From: CAVRUD01 sp963849635 | Lineage (GTDB): Bacteria; Chloroflexota; Chloroflexia; Thermomicrobiales; UBA6265 | Length of the DNA: 64,000 nt | NCBI GenBank assembly: GCA_963849635.1 | Contig: CAWKIA010000040.1 | Span: 1-64,000, forward strand | Direction: 5' to 3' | Shown here: piece after piece, positions 26,009 to 35,514 of the stretch | How positions within the stretch are numbered: the stretch's first letter is position 1 | How the letters are laid out: the number at the start of each line of letters is the position of its first letter | Program-made: the position numbers and the translations under genes | The notes under the pieces: generated by a model | What the model saw: only the letters and a program-made list of their open reading frames with translations | The model's database searches: none | Told to the model about the DNA's origin: nothing

Positions 26009-27663
26009 ATGACCACGCTTGACCGCATACGGCTCGACCGTCGCCGGCTGCTGCTGGGTGGTGGGGTGACCCTGGCGGGGGTTGGCACCGGCGTGCGCCT
26101 CCGGACGGGACATCGGGGTGCGGCCCAGAACGCGTCACTGCCGGCGACCACCAGCGGGGATGCGCTGAGCGAGGGCGGCGTGCCCTCCTGCACCTGACGC
26201 CCACGATGCCGCCGCCGAAGCTCTTCGCTGACGACGCCATCACCTTCGCGGACCTGGCGGCGCAACTCGACGCGGTTGGGGGTGTGCCGCCCGCCGCGAC
26301 CATGCGCGAGCTGGCCTGGGCGTGGGTTCCGGTCATCCGCAGCCTCGTGCTGGATGACCTCGACGTGAGCTTTTCGTACCCAGACGAATGGCGGGACGTC
26401 TTCGGCTGGGGCTTTGACCAGGTGGATCAGTACGTCGGATTGCAGGCAAACCACGAACGCATCGTGTTGCTGCGCGGCCGGTTTGACCCCGCCGAACTTC
26501 AGGCAGCCCGGCAGGCGGGCGGCGCGCAGCAGATCCTGGCGCCGGGCGGAGTCGCGCCGGACGGCGCCGAGGTATTCGGCCCCAGCCAGTATCCGTCGGG
26601 CGCGGGAACGCCTGCGGTGCCCTCCAGGATCGTCCAGATCGTGAGCATGGGGTTCGAGACCAGCGCCGTGCTCCCGGGCGGCATCGTGGTCTACACCGCG
26701 TCGTCGGACGCCATGCGCCAGGTGCTGGCGACGGCCGCCGGCCAAGAACCCGCGCTCGTCGATCAGGCCGGCGTAAGCGAGCTGCTGGCGACCGGCGGGG
26801 AGCTGGCCTCCGCGCGCGTGATGCCGGGTCTGTCCCTGGCCAACCAGGGTCCCGGCGCCACAGCCGTGTTTGCGTACCCGGCCACACCTGGTACGCCGAT
26901 TACCCGCGCCCAGTTCGACGCGGCAATGGCCACGGCGCAGGCGGAGGGAACTCGGGTCGAGGAGGAGCAGCGGCGGATGCCCGAGATCACCCACGCGCTC
27001 CTCGGCATCACCCCGGGCGGTCCGCTGCCGATCGGGTCCCCGGATGACGCGACGCCGGTGCCGGCCGCTGTCTCCGGCATTCCCGATGCGGAGTTCCGCT
27101 TCGTGCTCCGCTTCGCGAGTGCCGACGATGCGGCCACCGCCGTCGGGGTGATCGAGGACCGTCTGGCGAGGGGCCAGTCAGACGTGTACCAGATCGCCTG
27201 GAGCGACCTCTTCCGTGAGTGGAGCGTCGCCGCCTCGCCCGTGGATGCGCGGATGGTGCTGGCTCGGATCCGACCCGATGGTTGGCGGACGAACGCATGG
27301 ATCGCGCTCTACGAACGGGGCGATCTGACCTTCTGGGCTGGTAACGGGGATACGCCGCGCCCGGCTGGGGCGGCCGTGGCGGCGCGGGGGAAGACCGACC
27401 GGGACGTGCGGCGGGAGTGTCCAGGGCCACCCGGAGGCCAAGAGCGTAGGGCCCGACGGGCGGCCGAGTGTCCGGGCGATCTCGGTGACGGTGTGGGTGG
27501 GAGCGAGATCGAGCACGGCGCGCCGCAGCGCGGCGACCTCCGGGTAGGCCGGATCGGCGGGACGCCCGCCAGAAGGGCGGATAGGTGTACAGGAAACGTG
27601 CGGGCGGGCGAATCGGTCCGGCCGGCCTGGCCGTGTCGCCGGTGTAGCGCCGGGCGGTGGTGA
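26009..27663 (+). CDS. Tat-exported unknown protein, frameshifted
   Basis: ATG with GGAGGGAGAGACC upstream and a Tat-like signal LDRRRLLLGGGVTLAGVGTG. After a frame break at about 26170-26210 there is a long intact frame: PKLFADDAITFADLAAQLDA, IRSLVLDDLDVSFSYPDEW, a GPSQYPSGAGTPAVPSRIVQ region and FRFVLRFASADDAATAVGVI near the end. Recognisable sequence ends about 27370 (LTFWAGNGDTPRP). The remaining frame to 27663 runs antisense to an HTH gene and is probably not native. The type resembles the secreted protein at 15305 (similar alpha-beta repeats). Function unknown. Confidence 0.6.
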
Positions 27664-27931
27664 CGACGGTGCGGGGGACACCGAGCAGGGCGGCGATCTC
27701 GGGGGTGGAGTGGTCGGCGGCGAGGGCGCGAGCGCGTCGGACAGTCGCGGACCGCGGACGGGTGCGGTGGAGCGACGGGAGCCCGGCGTGCTCCAGCACC
27801 CGCCGCACCCTCGGCAGGGGCAGACCGAGGTCGGCAGCGATCTGGGCGGGCGTGCGGAAGTGGGCCAGCGCCCGCACGAAGGCGCGGATCACCTCGTCAG
27901 GCGGCAGGGGACGGTCGTGCTGGTCGGTCAT
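27345..27931 (-). CDS. Protein with three HTH repeats, frameshifted
   Basis: ATG at 27931, start MTDQHDRPLPPDEVIRAFVR. First HTH: AHFRTPAQIAADLGLPLPRV. Second: ARALAADHSTPEIAALLGVP. After a frame break near 27560 a third: APTHTVTEIARTLGRPSGP. Tandem HTHs of this style occur in DNA-binding proteins of phages and transposons. It is divergent from the HNH gene (150 nt apart), which contains another similar HTH, so the pair may form one mobile unit. The end is uncertain. Confidence 0.5.
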
Positions 27932-27966
27932 GCCAGGATCGTAGCACCGCGTCGCTGGCGCTGCTG

Positions 27967-28292
27967 TCGGACCCGCGCGGCGTGACGTCCGGCTTCGCGG
28001 CGACCAGCGCGGGACGGGCGTCTTGCGATAATGCAACGAGATGGTGGTGTCCGGTGCATCGACGCAACTGGGGGTGTGGCGTGGACGAGGCCCAACCGAC
28101 CGGCCCCAACCCGTCCGGCCTGTGCCAGTGCGGCTGCGGCCGCCGGACGCCGATCGCCCGCACGACGGTTCGGTCGCGCGGGTGGGTCCGGGGCCAGCCG
28201 ATCCGCTACCTCCGCCACCACCACCCGCGGAGCGCCGTCGGGGACCACGACGTCGATCCGGAGACGGGGTGCTGGCGTCTGGCGCGGGACCG
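27967..28292 (+). repeat. HNH-module direct repeat, copy 2
   Basis: Matches 25058-25383, including the promoter-like TGCGATAAT (28024-28032). It ends exactly where the HNH reading frame breaks. Confidence 0.85.
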
Positions 28293-28667
28293 ATGAGCGG
28301 AGGGTACGGGGTCATCACCGTCGCCGGAAAGACCGCGTCGGCCGCCCGCGTCTACTACGCCGCCGCCCGCGGTCCCATCCCCGCTGGGGTGCGGCTCCGG
28401 CGGCGCTGCGACCGCCCGGCGTGTGTCAACCCGGACCACCTGGAGCCGGGACCCGGCGGGGCGCCGCCGACCAAGCTCGCGGACGCGGACGTCCGGTCCA
28501 TCCTCGCGGTCGGGACGACGGTGCCAATGGCCGAGGTGGCCCAGCGGTACGGCGTGACGCCGTCGATGATCCACCACATCCTGAGCGGTCGCAGACGGGC
28601 AGCGGTGGCGCCCGAACTGGCGCGGCCGTTGGCCACCCATGCGCGACCCCAGGACCCGGGTGCCTGA
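28081..28667 (+). CDS. HNH (His-Me finger) homing-type endonuclease with HTH tail, split frame
   Basis: First part (GTG 28081 to TGA 28296): CQCGCGRRTPIARTTVRSRG, RYLRHHHPRSAVG, ETGCWRLA. Second part (ATG 28293, ATGA overlap): GGYGVITVAGKTASAARVYY, then CDRPACVNPDHLEPG, the classic HNH-endonuclease core. A C-terminal HTH follows: VPMAEVAQRYGVTPSMIHHI. Together this is a phage/homing-type HNH nuclease that nicks DNA and binds with its HTH. One base separates the frames. The first part equals the repeated module, the second is unique, so the gene may be a mosaic. Confidence 0.75.
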
Positions 28668-28716
28668 GGACGAGGACGTCCACAGCACAGCGGGGTCGCG
28701 GATCAGCCGGCGGCGG

Positions 28717-29862
28717 TTACGCCCCGCCGAAGGCGAACAGGAACTCGTAGCCCGACGGGACGTAGACGATGCCGTCGACGACCGTCGGATCGGCGTCGTA
28801 GTTGTCCGTGACGTACACCGCGACGCGCCACAACTCCCGCCCGTCAGATGCGTCCAACGCGTACACCGTCTCGGCGTCGAGGGCGTAGACCACGCCCGCC
28901 GCCACGACCGGGGCGCCCGCCACCTCCCGCGCGGTCGCAACCCGCCAGCGCTCCGCCCCGCTCGCCGCGTCCAGGGCGACGAGGCCGCCCTCGCCGACGC
29001 CGACGTACGCCGTGCCGGCGACGACCGCGGCCGCGGAGAGATCGATCGATCCGCTGACGAAGCGCCACCGCTCCGTGCCCGTGGCGGCATCGAGCGCCAC
29101 CAGGTCGGCCTGGATGTCGACGGCGAAGAGCATGCCGTCGGCGACGGCGAGGGGGCGGCGGGACGTGGCCACGACGGCGGCCTTCCACCGCAGCGCGCCG
29201 TCGGCGGCATCCAGGGCGACGACGTCGCCGTTCCCCCCGCCGCAGAGGTAGACCGTCCCGTCCGCCACCGTGGGCGCGCAGGGGAACGGGCCCACCAGGT
29301 ACCGCCACCGTTCGGCGCCCGTCTGGGCGTCGAGGGCGTAGAGGTTGCCGTCGAAGCTGGCGACGTAGAGGGTCTGCTCGACGACCACCGCGGACATGCC
29401 GACGCCCTCGCCGGCCGCGAACCGCCAGCGCTCGGCGCCGGTGGCCGCGTCGAGCGCGTACAGGTGGCGATCCCGGCTGCCGACATACACCAGACCCTCG
29501 GCCACCGTGGGCGAGGAGGTGATCCAGTCGCTGGCCGCGAACCGCCAGCGTTCCGTGCCGGTGGCCGCATCGAGCGCGTAGAGGGTGTTGTTGGTCCGCC
29601 CGCCGACGTAGACCACGCCGGCGACGACCGCCGGGGTGGTCCCGAACCCGCCGGCCCCCTGGAACCGCCACCGCTCGACGGGGCTTGCCGCCGGTCCCGG
29701 ACCCGGGTTCTCGCCGGTGCGGGCCGGGCTGCCGCGGTACATCGGCACGCCGACGGCCGCTCCGCTCGCCGGCGTCGCCTCCTGCGCGAGGCCGTGCGCC
29801 GACCACCCGAAGGCGGCCACGACCAGGACGAGGAGTGCCGAACCGATCCTGCTGCGCCGCAC
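28717..29862 (-). CDS. PQQ-like beta-propeller secreted protein (381 aa)
   Basis: Signal RSRIGSALLVLVVAAFGWSA then QEATPASG. Seven to eight propeller repeats follow of the form AGVVYVGGxxNxLYALDA-ATGTERWRF, as in PQQ-binding-like/BamB-type propellers. PMYRGSPARTGENPGPGPA at the mature start parallels MFRGDAARTGAMPGPGPAEH of the protein at 12403, so the two are paralogues. GTG at 29862 is chosen because GGAGGGG lies upstream. The frame is intact. Likely exported and structural or ligand-binding; no redox residues can be assigned. Confidence 0.85.
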   Translation of the reverse strand: MRRSRIGSALLVLVVAAFGWSAHGLAQEATPASGAAVGVPMYRGSPARTGENPGPGPAASPVERWRFQGAGGFGTTPAVVAGVVYVGGRTNNTLYALDAATGTERWRFAASDWITSSPTVAEGLVYVGSRDRHLYALDAATGAERWRFAAGEGVGMSAVVVEQTLYVASFDGNLYALDAQTGAERWRYLVGPFPCAPTVADGTVYLCGGGNGDVVALDAADGALRWKAAVVATSRRPLAVADGMLFAVDIQADLVALDAATGTERWRFVSGSIDLSAAAVVAGTAYVGVGEGGLVALDAASGAERWRVATAREVAGAPVVAAGVVYALDAETVYALDASDGRELWRVAVYVTDNYDADPTVVDGIVYVPSGYEFLFAFGGA

Positions 29863-30471
29863 TGCATTCCCCTCCGCACGCCGTCGAGATCGCCGTCCGG
29901 CGGCCATCGTACCAAAGCGCTCCGGGACCGTCGTCCGACGACCGTGCCGGTGCAATAGGCCGCACGGCAATGGCCGAGGAGTTAGACGAGGAGCTGGCCG
30001 ACCTGGTCGAGGTGATCAGTCGTCGGGGTTTGGCGCTTAGGCCCGTTCGACCGCAGCCCCGAGCGGTGACTATCGGGCCCGCGCCGTATCAACGACCACC
30101 CGCGCCACGTCGTACGCATCCTCGAACGGAGCGAGGACGCGCGCCGTCGCCGCCACGACGATGAGCACCTCGCCGACGAACTGACTTTGGCTCTTGAAAT
30201 GTTGTTCCAGAATACTACCGCAAATCCGATTTCATCAGGAGAAAATGGCGTCGTTGACCCATTCGACCCAGCCGAACCGGGTACTTGCGCCATCTGAGCT
30301 GCGAGCTATGGATTGTGATTGCCCTAGAAAATGCCTTCGCTTATCGGAGCAGATTGACTCGCCTCCCTGTTCGCATTGAGGTCAGCTACCAAAGTACGGG
30401 ACATCGTCAACCTGAGGAGTGGGCGTGGAGAAGCGCGGCTCACTTGGGTCTCCCCGATCGCATGTAAGTCC
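29863..30471. other. Intergenic with possible small remnant
   Basis: No intact gene. On the minus strand near 30197-30079 the stretch GEVLIVVAATARVLAPFEDA, then YDVARVVVDTARA, looks coding and may be a remnant. The part around 30180-30390 is noticeably AT-richer than its surroundings. Confidence 0.35.
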
Positions 30472-30516
30472 GGCGCCTCGGCGACCACCACCCAGGCGTG
30501 GTCGTGACGCAATCGC
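30472..30516 (-). repeat. 45-bp repeat, copy A
   Basis: Identical to 53103-53147 and 61557-61601. Its minus strand holds the hairpin CGACCAC ... GTGGTCG and the reading frame LRHDHAWVVVAEAP from a TTG. It lies 71 nt downstream of a recombinase-tail HTH frame. Confidence 0.9.
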
Positions 30517-30586
30517 GCGCGAGCGAGCGCCCGCGTCACCTCTATGGTGGCCTCACATCGCTCCTGACCGTTAATGCCAGCGATCG

Positions 30587-30898
30587 TCAAAGCCGGAAAA
30601 CGGTCCGCGTCCCACTGGCAGCGTCTCGGACGATTCGGGCGACCGTTACGTGGCTAACCCCGTGCTCTGCCGCAACCTGGCGGAGCGTGGTGCCGCGGGA
30701 AGCTGCGGTCCGGACAAGGGGCTCATGCTGGGAAGAGAGCTTCCGGGCGAGTGAGGCGGCGTCGTGGCGGTCCACTCCATCCAGGTCCCACAGAATGAGG
30801 GCGCCGGTCAGCCAGTGCCGCATTCCAGCTCGATGACGTCCAGCCCGAGGACGGATGGCAGCGGGGCCACCGCACGTCCGCAGTGGGTGTCGACGCAC
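30587..30898 (-). pseudogene. Serine-recombinase HTH tail remnant
   Basis: Ends ARKLSSQHEPLVRTAASRG-TTLRQVAAEHGVSHVTVARIV, the same HTH module as 61648-61850 (about 80% identical DNA over some 220 bp). It also resembles the tail of the recombinase at 7174. The catalytic and recombinase domains are absent and the upstream codons are not recognisable, so this is a relic. Confidence 0.6.
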
Positions 30899-30921
30899 CG
30901 CGCTGGCGCTACCCCCGTGCC

Positions 30922-31482
30922 CTAGGTCGCGATGAACTCGGCTGTACCTTCCAGCATGACAGCCCGGTACTCCTCGAGCGCCCCCGCAGGCGGGGGACCG
31001 GCGATCGTGCTGACCTCCACCGCGAGGATCGAGAGAGTGGCAAACGGGACCGGGGCATCCCCAGGGCGCATTGGGCGAAAAGTTGGCAGCACGAGGACCA
31101 GCCTGAAGTCACCCTGGTCGGGGAACGCTCCGAGATCAATCGTCACCAACCTTCCCAGCGCGCTCGCTTCCGGGCCTGAGAACGACGCGTTGCCCGAGTA
31201 CGGCCCCTCGTATGTGCCCACCGGTTCACCGGAATCGCCGGTCGCGACGTAGGTGAGCCGCACCGCCTCACCTTGAAGTTCGCCGGCGAGGACGATGCGG
31301 TTCGGCTCCGCACCCGTCTCCTCCTGCGGCGCGGGCGTTCCCTGCGCGAGCGTAATGTTCCTTCCCGCGGCGGCAAGGAAGGTCGCCGCAACCCCGGAAC
31401 CGGTCAGACGGCGAAGCGCCGTTCGCCGCGAGATGCGATCGGCAGAAGTCGTGAACTTGTGGGGCAAGCGGTCGGTGTTCAC
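30922..31482 (-). CDS. Tat-exported unknown protein (186 aa)
   Basis: GTG start with AAAGGAACC upstream. Tat signal DRISRRTALRRLTGSGVAAT ends LAQGTPAP. The mature domain is beta-rich: NRIVLAGELQGEAVRLTYVA, GTYEGPYSGNASFSGPEASA, then GDFRLVLVLPTFRPM. No enzyme motif. It is the last minus-strand gene before the divergent catabolic operon, sharing the intergenic region with its promoter. Intact frame. Confidence 0.75.
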   Translation of the reverse strand: MNTDRLPHKFTTSADRISRRTALRRLTGSGVAATFLAAAGRNITLAQGTPAPQEETGAEPNRIVLAGELQGEAVRLTYVATGDSGEPVGTYEGPYSGNASFSGPEASALGRLVTIDLGAFPDQGDFRLVLVLPTFRPMRPGDAPVPFATLSILAVEVSTIAGPPPAGALEEYRAVMLEGTAEFIAT

Positions 31483-31773
31483 GGTGGTTCCTTTCTGCCC
31501 ATGAGCGGGCGGTGACAGGTTTCAACGGCTTCCGGTGCGGTGTGGTCACAGACGCCGTTCTGATGGACGCTCGTCCCCCGCGGACCCAGGTAATTGGTGC
31601 CGGACCCGTACCGACCGTCTTGACACCGAAGACGCTGTGATCCGAGGTGAGGTTCCCAAGTGCGGATTGCGCCCGGGCAGAGCGCCATCCTCATCTACGC
31701 GAAACCAACGCGGTTTGATGCCGGTGCCTCGAGCGCTGGGGGAGTGCCCGTCTCTCTTTGTACGAACGCTGAC

Positions 31774-31802
31774 TTGACAGCGAGTCGATGCTGGAATATG
31801 GT
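31774..31802 (+). promoter_or_regulatory. Sigma-70-like promoter of the catabolic operon
   Basis: Perfect -35 TTGACA (31774-31779), exactly 17 nt, and -10 TATGGT (31797-31802). It lies 67 nt before the first gene start. Confidence 0.75.
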
Positions 31803-31815
31803 GCGTAAACGATTA

Positions 31816-31830
31816 GATAATCGATTAACC
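31816..31830 (+). promoter_or_regulatory. LacI-type operator
   Basis: GATAATCGATTAACC contains the perfect palindrome TAATCGATTA (31818-31827) with the central CG typical of LacI-family operators. It sits just downstream of the -10, where binding would block transcription. The operon's own LacI gene is the obvious ligand. AT-rich compared with its surroundings. Confidence 0.7.
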
Positions 31831-31868
31831 ACTCATTCTCATCCGGGCACGCGGCTGGATCTGGATCG

Positions 31869-32856
31869 ATGGACGTTCGCTCCTGCCAGGTGGATCAGCT
31901 TGCCGCGATCACCCTCACCGAGGGTGATCTGTCCGTCATTGTTGTCCCCGAGGTGGGAGGCAAGCTCTGCTCGATCATCTGGGAGGGCCGGGAAATTCTG
32001 GCTCGCAACCCGCTCCGCCCGCCGCGGTACGCCGCTTCGTATGCCGACTTCGACGCCAGCGGTTTCGATGAGTGCCTACCCTCGATCGGCGCGTGCGCCT
32101 ACCCGCTGGAACCATGGCTGGGGACCGCGATCCCCGATCACGGCGAGGTCTGGTCGATCCCGTGGTCGTGGACGCTCGACGAAGAGCGCCTGCACCTGGC
32201 TGTCCACGGCGTCCGCTTCCCCTATACCTTTGAACGATCGATCGAACTGCGGCCGTCTGGCTCGATTCGCCTGCGCTACGCGCTCACGAACCATGGTCCC
32301 TTCCCCTTCAACTATCTGTGGTCGGCGCATCCTCTGCTGGTGCCGCGCCCGGGCATGCGGATCCACCTGCCGGCCGGAAACGCGGGTGCGCGTCGATTGG
32401 TCGAAAGACGGCCGTCTGGGTGATCTTCTGGCGGAACACACCTGGCCCCTGACGCATGACAAACATGGGCGGGCCATCGACCTGGGCCTGATCCCGGGCC
32501 GAGAGGCCGGCTACGTCGATAAGCTCTTCACCACCCGCTTGCGCGACGGTTGGTGCGCCGTGCATGACCCGGCCGACGGGTTCTACGTGGCGTTCCTCTT
32601 CCCGAGCGAGCGAGTCCCGTACGTCGGGTTGTCGATCAATTCGGGCGGTTGGCCACTCGATCGACCCGCCTACTACAACCTCGGGCTCGAACCCTGTTCC
32701 GGCTATCCGGATCGCCTCGACCTCGCCATTGCTAGAGGCGATTGCGCCGTGGCCGCGCCCGGCGAGCGCCACGAGTGGCACGTCGATCTGCACGTCGGCC
32801 GCTGCCCCGATCTTCCCGCGCTGATCCCGCGTCTGCGTGAAGTGACGCGACGCCGC
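31869..32856 (+). CDS. Aldose epimerase (galactose mutarotase)-like protein
   Basis: Beta-sandwich sugar-binding fold: LSVIVVPEVGGKLCSIIWEG is the usual mutarotase N-terminal strand pair. FDECLPSIGACAYPLEPWLG, then HGEVWSIPWSW, carries the conserved His-Gly. YALTNHGPFPFNYLWSAHPL holds the catalytic His region, and the C-terminal part includes GLEPCSGYPDRLDLAIARGD. There is one frame break near 32395. After it the frame runs without a stop into the LacI gene, so as sequenced the two are fused; the LacI ATG at 32857 is taken as the boundary. It probably interconverts or senses sugar anomers. Confidence 0.7.
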
Positions 32857-33897
32857 ATGAGCACGATCAAGGACATCGCCACCCGGGCGGGCGTCTCGAC
32901 CGCGACCGTCTCGTACGTGATCAACGGGACCCGGTTCGTGAGCCCACAGCTCCGCGACCGTGTGATGACCGCGGTCGCGGAGCTCGACTATCGCCCAAAC
33001 GCGGTCGCGCAGAGTCTCCGCCAGAAACGGACCCGCACCATCGGGTTGATCATTCCCGACAACAGCAATCCCTTCTTTGCCGAGGTCGCCAAAGGCGTCG
33101 AGGATGCAGGGTACGACGCCGGTGTCAGCGTCATGCTGTGCAACTCCGACGGCAATTTCGACCGGGAGGTGCGTTACCTGCAACTGCTGCGCGACAAGCA
33201 GGTGGAAGGCGTCATCTTCATCGCCACGACTCCCAGAGTCGACCACCTCGCCGGCATCGTCGAGCGCTCGATCCCGGCCGTCGTTTTCTACCGGAACGTG
33301 CCCCAATTCGACGTCGACACGCTCGTCGTCGACAACCTCGGCGGCGGTCGTCTGGCCACGCGCTACCTCCTCGAGCTTGGCCATACCCGGATCGCCTGCG
33401 TCGCGCCGGCCTCGACCGATTCCCCGAGCTCGCTTCGCGTCAGTGGATTCCGCCGCGCGGTCGAAGAGGCGGGACTCCCGATCGACGAGGCCCTCTTCTA
33501 CCACGGCGACAACCGGTTCTCCGGTGGCCGCGATGGAGCTGACTATCTGCTCTCCACCGGCCGCCCGTTCACGGCCATTTTCGCTGGCAACGACATCATG
33601 GCGCTCGGCGCGATTCGCCGGCTGCAGCAGTCCGGTATCGGTGTGCCCGGTGATGTCTCGGTGGTCGGATTCGATGGGATCGGTCTGGGCGACTTCGTCA
33701 CGCCATCCCTGACGACCGTCGTCCAGCCGCGATACGACGCCGGTCAAACCGCGCTCCGACTGTTGCTGGAGCGGATCGAAGACAACTACTGCGGGCCTCC
33801 ACGCGCGATCGAGCTGGAAACCGCGCTTGTGATCCGGGAGTCGACCGCGCCGCCCCCAACCGTGGGCATCGCGGCGCAGGCGAGGAGGATGCGGTGA
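32857..33897 (+). CDS. LacI-family transcriptional regulator
   Basis: 346 aa, usual length. HTH and hinge: STIKDIATRAGVSTATVSYV, RDRVMTAVAELDYRPNAVAQ. Sugar-binding periplasmic-fold domain: RTIGLIIPDNSNPFFAEVAK, AIFAGNDIMALGAIRRLQQS and GDVSVVGFDGIGLGDFVTPS. It would repress the operon at the palindrome 31816-31830 until bound by a sugar or sugar phosphate. Its stop overlaps the GTG of the aldolase (GTGA). Upstream it is in frame with the mutarotase-like protein, a possible but unproven fusion. Confidence 0.9.
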   Translation: MSTIKDIATRAGVSTATVSYVINGTRFVSPQLRDRVMTAVAELDYRPNAVAQSLRQKRTRTIGLIIPDNSNPFFAEVAKGVEDAGYDAGVSVMLCNSDGNFDREVRYLQLLRDKQVEGVIFIATTPRVDHLAGIVERSIPAVVFYRNVPQFDVDTLVVDNLGGGRLATRYLLELGHTRIACVAPASTDSPSSLRVSGFRRAVEEAGLPIDEALFYHGDNRFSGGRDGADYLLSTGRPFTAIFAGNDIMALGAIRRLQQSGIGVPGDVSVVGFDGIGLGDFVTPSLTTVVQPRYDAGQTALRLLLERIEDNYCGPPRAIELETALVIRESTAPPPTVGIAAQARRMR

Positions 33898-34535
33898 CTT
33901 ACATCACGCGCGATGAGCTGCTCGAAGTCTGCCGGCTGGTCTACGACCGCTGGCTGACAAATGCCGGTGGCAGCAACTTCAGCGGCCGCATTTCGGCCGA
34001 TTCGGTGCTGCTCACCCCGACCGGCAACGCCAAGCGAACACGCTTGCGGATGAGCCCGGACCACCTCCTCCACGTCCGCCTCGACGGGACCGTGGTCGAA
34101 GGGCAGGGCGAACTCTCATCGAGCTGGCCGACCCATCAAGGGCTCTATCAGGCGTTCCCCGAGATCGGCGCGGTCATCCACGCCCACCCGTTCTACGCGA
34201 CCGTCTTCGCGGCCAAGCGCTGTGACCTGCCGGTCGTGCTCGACGGCATGGCCAAGTACGGCACGATCCCGGCACTGTCCGGCCGCAACAAGATCGACAG
34301 CCCGCCGTTCGTCGAGGAGGTGGTCGAGGTCTTCGCGCGCCACCGCGCGACCGTCGCGAAATGCGGGTTCGGCGTGCTCTACCCGGGTCACGGCGTGCTC
34401 GTCGCCGGTCCCGATATCGATGATGCCTACGACTTGCTGGAACGGATGGAGTTCAATGCCGCCGCGATCCTGCTCGGGCGGCTTCTCGACGAGCCACCGG
34501 TGGGAGCGCCGGGGCCGAAGGCGAATCCGACGTGA
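33894..34535 (+). CDS. Class II aldolase/adducin family protein
   Basis: 213 aa, the size of fuculose-1-phosphate or ribulose-phosphate aldolases. Phosphate-binding NAGGSNFSGRI is near the N-terminus. Zn-binding His are in VIHAHPFYATVFA and in LYPGHGVLVAG, and ELSSSWPTHQGLYQAFPEIG holds the catalytic Glu/first strand region. It would cleave a ketose 1-phosphate (L-fuculose, rhamnulose or ribulose type) into a C2 aldehyde and dihydroxyacetone phosphate. GTG start overlaps LacI, and its stop overlaps the PfkB start. Intact frame. Confidence 0.85.
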   Translation: MTYITRDELLEVCRLVYDRWLTNAGGSNFSGRISADSVLLTPTGNAKRTRLRMSPDHLLHVRLDGTVVEGQGELSSSWPTHQGLYQAFPEIGAVIHAHPFYATVFAAKRCDLPVVLDGMAKYGTIPALSGRNKIDSPPFVEEVVEVFARHRATVAKCGFGVLYPGHGVLVAGPDIDDAYDLLERMEFNAAAILLGRLLDEPPVGAPGPKANPT

Positions 34536-35514
34536 TGTCGGCAGCGGTCGACGCCCGGGATCTGCTGGTGGTCGGCGCCAACCCGGCGATCGACGTCTAC
34601 TACTGCCTCGACCGGCTCGGCGTTGGCGACGTCAACCGGGTGGCATCCGTGCGCCGTGTGCCCGGCGGCAAGGCGAACAACCTTGCGCGGGCCTATCGCC
34701 GCTCGGCGGCAACCCGGTGACGACCGGGATCGTCGGCGGCGACGTTGGCCGCCAGATCCTCGCCGGTCTCACCGCCGAGGGCATCGGGCACGACTACGTC
34801 TGCGCGGTCGGCGAATCCCGGCAAACCGTCACGCTCGTCGAACCGGACGCAACGACGGTCTTGCTCGAACCCGGACCACCCGTCTCGGCCGAGGTCCTCG
34901 ATAACCTGGCTGCCAAAGTCGCTGCCTGGTCGGCGCACGTCCCGGCCGTCGCGATTACGGGCTCGCTCCCGCCCGGTGCGCCTGCGTCCTATGTCGCACG
35001 GCTCGTCGAGGACGTGCGGGGCGCTTCCAGCGCGTATGTGGCGGTCGACGCATCCGGCGACGCGCTCCGCCATGCCGCGTTGGCCGGACCGCACCTGATC
35101 AAGGTCAACACTGACGAGTACGAGCAGCGCGTTTCACACGTCCGCCGGAACACTGCCGGACGTCGAGCGAGTGTTCGCAACGCTGGTTGCCGGCGGTGTG
35201 GAAATGCTCTGTATCACCGGCGGAGCGCGGGGAGCGCTCATCCTCTCCGAACACGATCGATTCGCCGTGAAGACGAGCGTCGCACAACCCGTCTCGACGG
35301 CCGGCGCGGGCGATGCGTTTCTTGCCGGTTTGCTATTTGCGCTCGCCGCCGTGGCGATGCACTCCAGGAGGCGGCGCGGCTTGCATCGGCGGCGGCGGCG
35401 GCGGCGGTGCTGACGGTCGAAGCCGGGTTCATCGAACAGGCGGCGGTCGACGCGGCCCTGGAGCGGACCGAATTGCTCGATGCCGCGGACTTCTTTGCGG
35501 AGGCGCAGCCATGA
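34535..35514 (+). CDS. PfkB-family sugar kinase (1-phosphofructokinase-like), frameshifted
   Basis: Ribokinase-fold kinase. DLLVVGANPAIDVYYCLDRL opens it; the PfkB signature 1 region is VRRVPGGKANNLARA, and the catalytic GAGD motif is in VSTAGAGDAFLAGLLFALA. Middle: TTGIVGGDVGRQILAGLTAE, VAITGSLPPGAPASYVARL. At least three frame breaks (about 34705, 35150, 35345). The NPA and GSLPPG motifs point to the 1-phosphofructokinase/tagatose-6-phosphate kinase branch, supplying the bis- or 1-phosphate for an aldolase. Its TGA overlaps the ROK start (ATGA). Confidence 0.8.

Larger units (their letters stand above)
31483..31868. other. Divergent regulatory region of the catabolic operon
   Basis: Contains the promoter at 31774-31802 and the LacI-type operator at 31816-31830. 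No gene is supported here. Confidence 0.55.

Noticed and set aside
27370..27663. C-terminal extension of the exported protein at 26009
   Set aside because: This part is antisense to clear HTH motifs on the minus strand and shows shadow-type composition.
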